Translations under genes and position numbers: made by a program | Shown here: positions 21,401-21,936 of the stretch, piece after piece | Layout of the letters: each line of letters starts with the position of its first letter | Position numbering within the stretch: the first letter of the stretch is position 1 | Origin: Sutterella sp. | GTDB lineage: Bacteria > Pseudomonadota > Gammaproteobacteria > Burkholderiales > Burkholderiaceae_F | Assembly: GCA_020025955.1 (NCBI GenBank) | Contig: JAHHRF010000031.1 | Coordinates: forward strand, 1-21,936 | Length of the DNA: 21,936 nt | Direction: 5' to 3' | Notes under the pieces: generated by a model | Told to the model about the DNA's origin: nothing | What the model saw: only the letters and a program-made list of their open reading frames with translations | Databases searched by the model: none

Positions 21401-21936
21401 TTATTCGCAGCAGCTCGGCTTCTTATCGCCGTGATGCGCCTTCATCTTGGCGGGGTCACACATCTTACCGTCGTGGCCCTTCATCTTGGCGTGATCGCAC
21501 ATCTTGCCTTCATGACCCTTCATCTTGGCGTGATCGCACATCTTGCCGTCGTGACCATGATGACCCTTCATCTGACCCATCTTGTGGCCATGGAGCGCCA
21601 TCAATTCGTCATGCAAAGCCTTCATGCTGGCGGCATCGGTCTTGCCGTGGTACTTCTTCACGATTTCGTCGTGCTTGGCCTTCATAGCCGGATCCTTTAA
21701 GGCGTCCGCCCCACCGTGCATCGCCACGAGTTCTTCGTGCATCTTCATCATTTCTTCTTGGGTCATCTTGCCCGAATGCATGGCCTTCATCTTTTCATGC
21801 ATTTCGCTCATCTTGTCGTGACCGTGGTGGCCCTTCATCTGACCCATCTTGTGGCCGTGGAGCGCCATCAAGTCATCATGTAAAGCCTTCATGCTGGCGG
21901 CATCGGTCTTGCCGTGGTACTTCTTCACGATTTCGT
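21401..21936 (-). CDS. His/Met/Cys-rich tandem-repeat protein, putative metal binder (N-terminus outside window)
   Basis: The visible 178 residues run off the right edge; the reading frame continues upstream of the GTG at 21928, which is an internal Val codon of a repeat, not a start. Most residues are His, Met, Lys and Asp/Glu. A module recurs with an 89-residue period (VKKYHGKTDAASMKALHDEL, then MALHGHKMGQMKGHHGHD). Near the C-terminus three 13-residue units follow, H(D/E)GKMCD(H/P)AKMK(G/A), each with one Cys, and the protein ends SCCE. Dense MxxH, HxxM and Cys ligands resemble copper/silver- or nickel-binding proteins such as SilE in style only; I recognise no family. A signal peptide cannot be checked because the start is missing. 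A terminator follows the stop. Confidence 0.8.
   Translation of the reverse strand, partial: EIVKKYHGKTDAASMKALHDDLMALHGHKMGQMKGHHGHDKMSEMHEKMKAMHSGKMTQEEMMKMHEELVAMHGGADALKDPAMKAKHDEIVKKYHGKTDAASMKALHDELMALHGHKMGQMKGHHGHDGKMCDHAKMKGHEGKMCDHAKMKGHDGKMCDPAKMKAHHGDKKPSCCE
21437..21553 (-). repeat. Three tandem 39-bp coding repeats
   Basis: Units at 21437-21475, 21476-21514 and 21515-21553 each encode H(D/E)GKMCD(H/P)AKMK(G/A). They are near-identical in DNA and stay in frame. Confidence 0.9.
21548..21669 (-). repeat. Direct coding repeat, downstream copy (period 267 bp)
   Basis: This 122-bp segment recurs at 21815-21936 with only a few base changes. The period is exactly 267 bp (89 codons), and the upstream copy is cut by the window edge. 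Confidence 0.9.
21815..21936 (-). repeat. Direct coding repeat, upstream copy (cut by window edge)
   Basis: Second copy of the segment at 21548-21669. Differences are few, for example one Glu-to-Asp change in the MKALHDEL stretch. Confidence 0.9.

Noticed and set aside
21401..21936. CRISPR-like repeats
   Set aside because: The repeats are in-frame coding units of 39 and 267 bp with no unique spacers between them.

Overview
The window looks like chromosome from a Gram-negative gut betaproteobacterium, most likely of the Sutterellaceae (Sutterella/Parasutterella-like). This is inferred from an outer-membrane autotransporter, a Psr/Phs-type molybdenum reductase operon, a 354-residue CbbA-type class II aldolase, the tsaE-amiC gene pair, and mid-to-high GC with many CCC, GGG and TTA codons. 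No marker gene settles the taxonomy. I see no insertion sequence, phage gene or CRISPR array.

Left part (1-7590), nearly all on the minus strand. A classical autotransporter (159-2684) has a structured mRNA leader. Next comes a three-gene operon (7185 down to 3117) for a Tat-exported molybdopterin reductase, a four-cluster ferredoxin subunit and an NrfD/PsrC membrane subunit. Together these make a quinol-linked anaerobic respiratory reductase, probably for a sulfur or other oxyanion. A tRNA-Thr(CGU) with its own promoter and terminator follows.

Middle (7843-15673), all on the plus strand: tsaE-amiC, fba, dgkA-tsaC, a YffB/Spx-like gene with an EamA transporter, then a second EamA transporter with murI. 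tsaE and tsaC both belong to the t6A37 tRNA modification pathway, and the nearby tRNA-Thr decodes an ANN codon with A37, so it is an expected substrate. amiC, murI and dgkA are envelope housekeeping genes.

Right part (15708-21936). A minus-strand pair encodes a cyclase-family hydrolase and a hotdog thioesterase. Then come a nitroreductase-fold gene (+), a DUF72 gene (-), and a divergent orphan FixJ-like response regulator (+). thiC (-) follows under a TPP riboswitch. Last is the C-terminal part of a His/Met/Cys-rich repeat protein (-) that runs off the window.

The least ordinary signals are regulatory: a stem burying the autotransporter Shine-Dalgarno, a palindrome that duplicates one strand of the riboswitch P1 helix, an inverted repeat joining the divergent DUF72/regulator promoters, and a recurrent TACAAT -10 hexamer lacking recognisable -35 boxes. 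The metal-ligand repeat protein is the most unusual gene product. I did not find a clear new multi-gene system.
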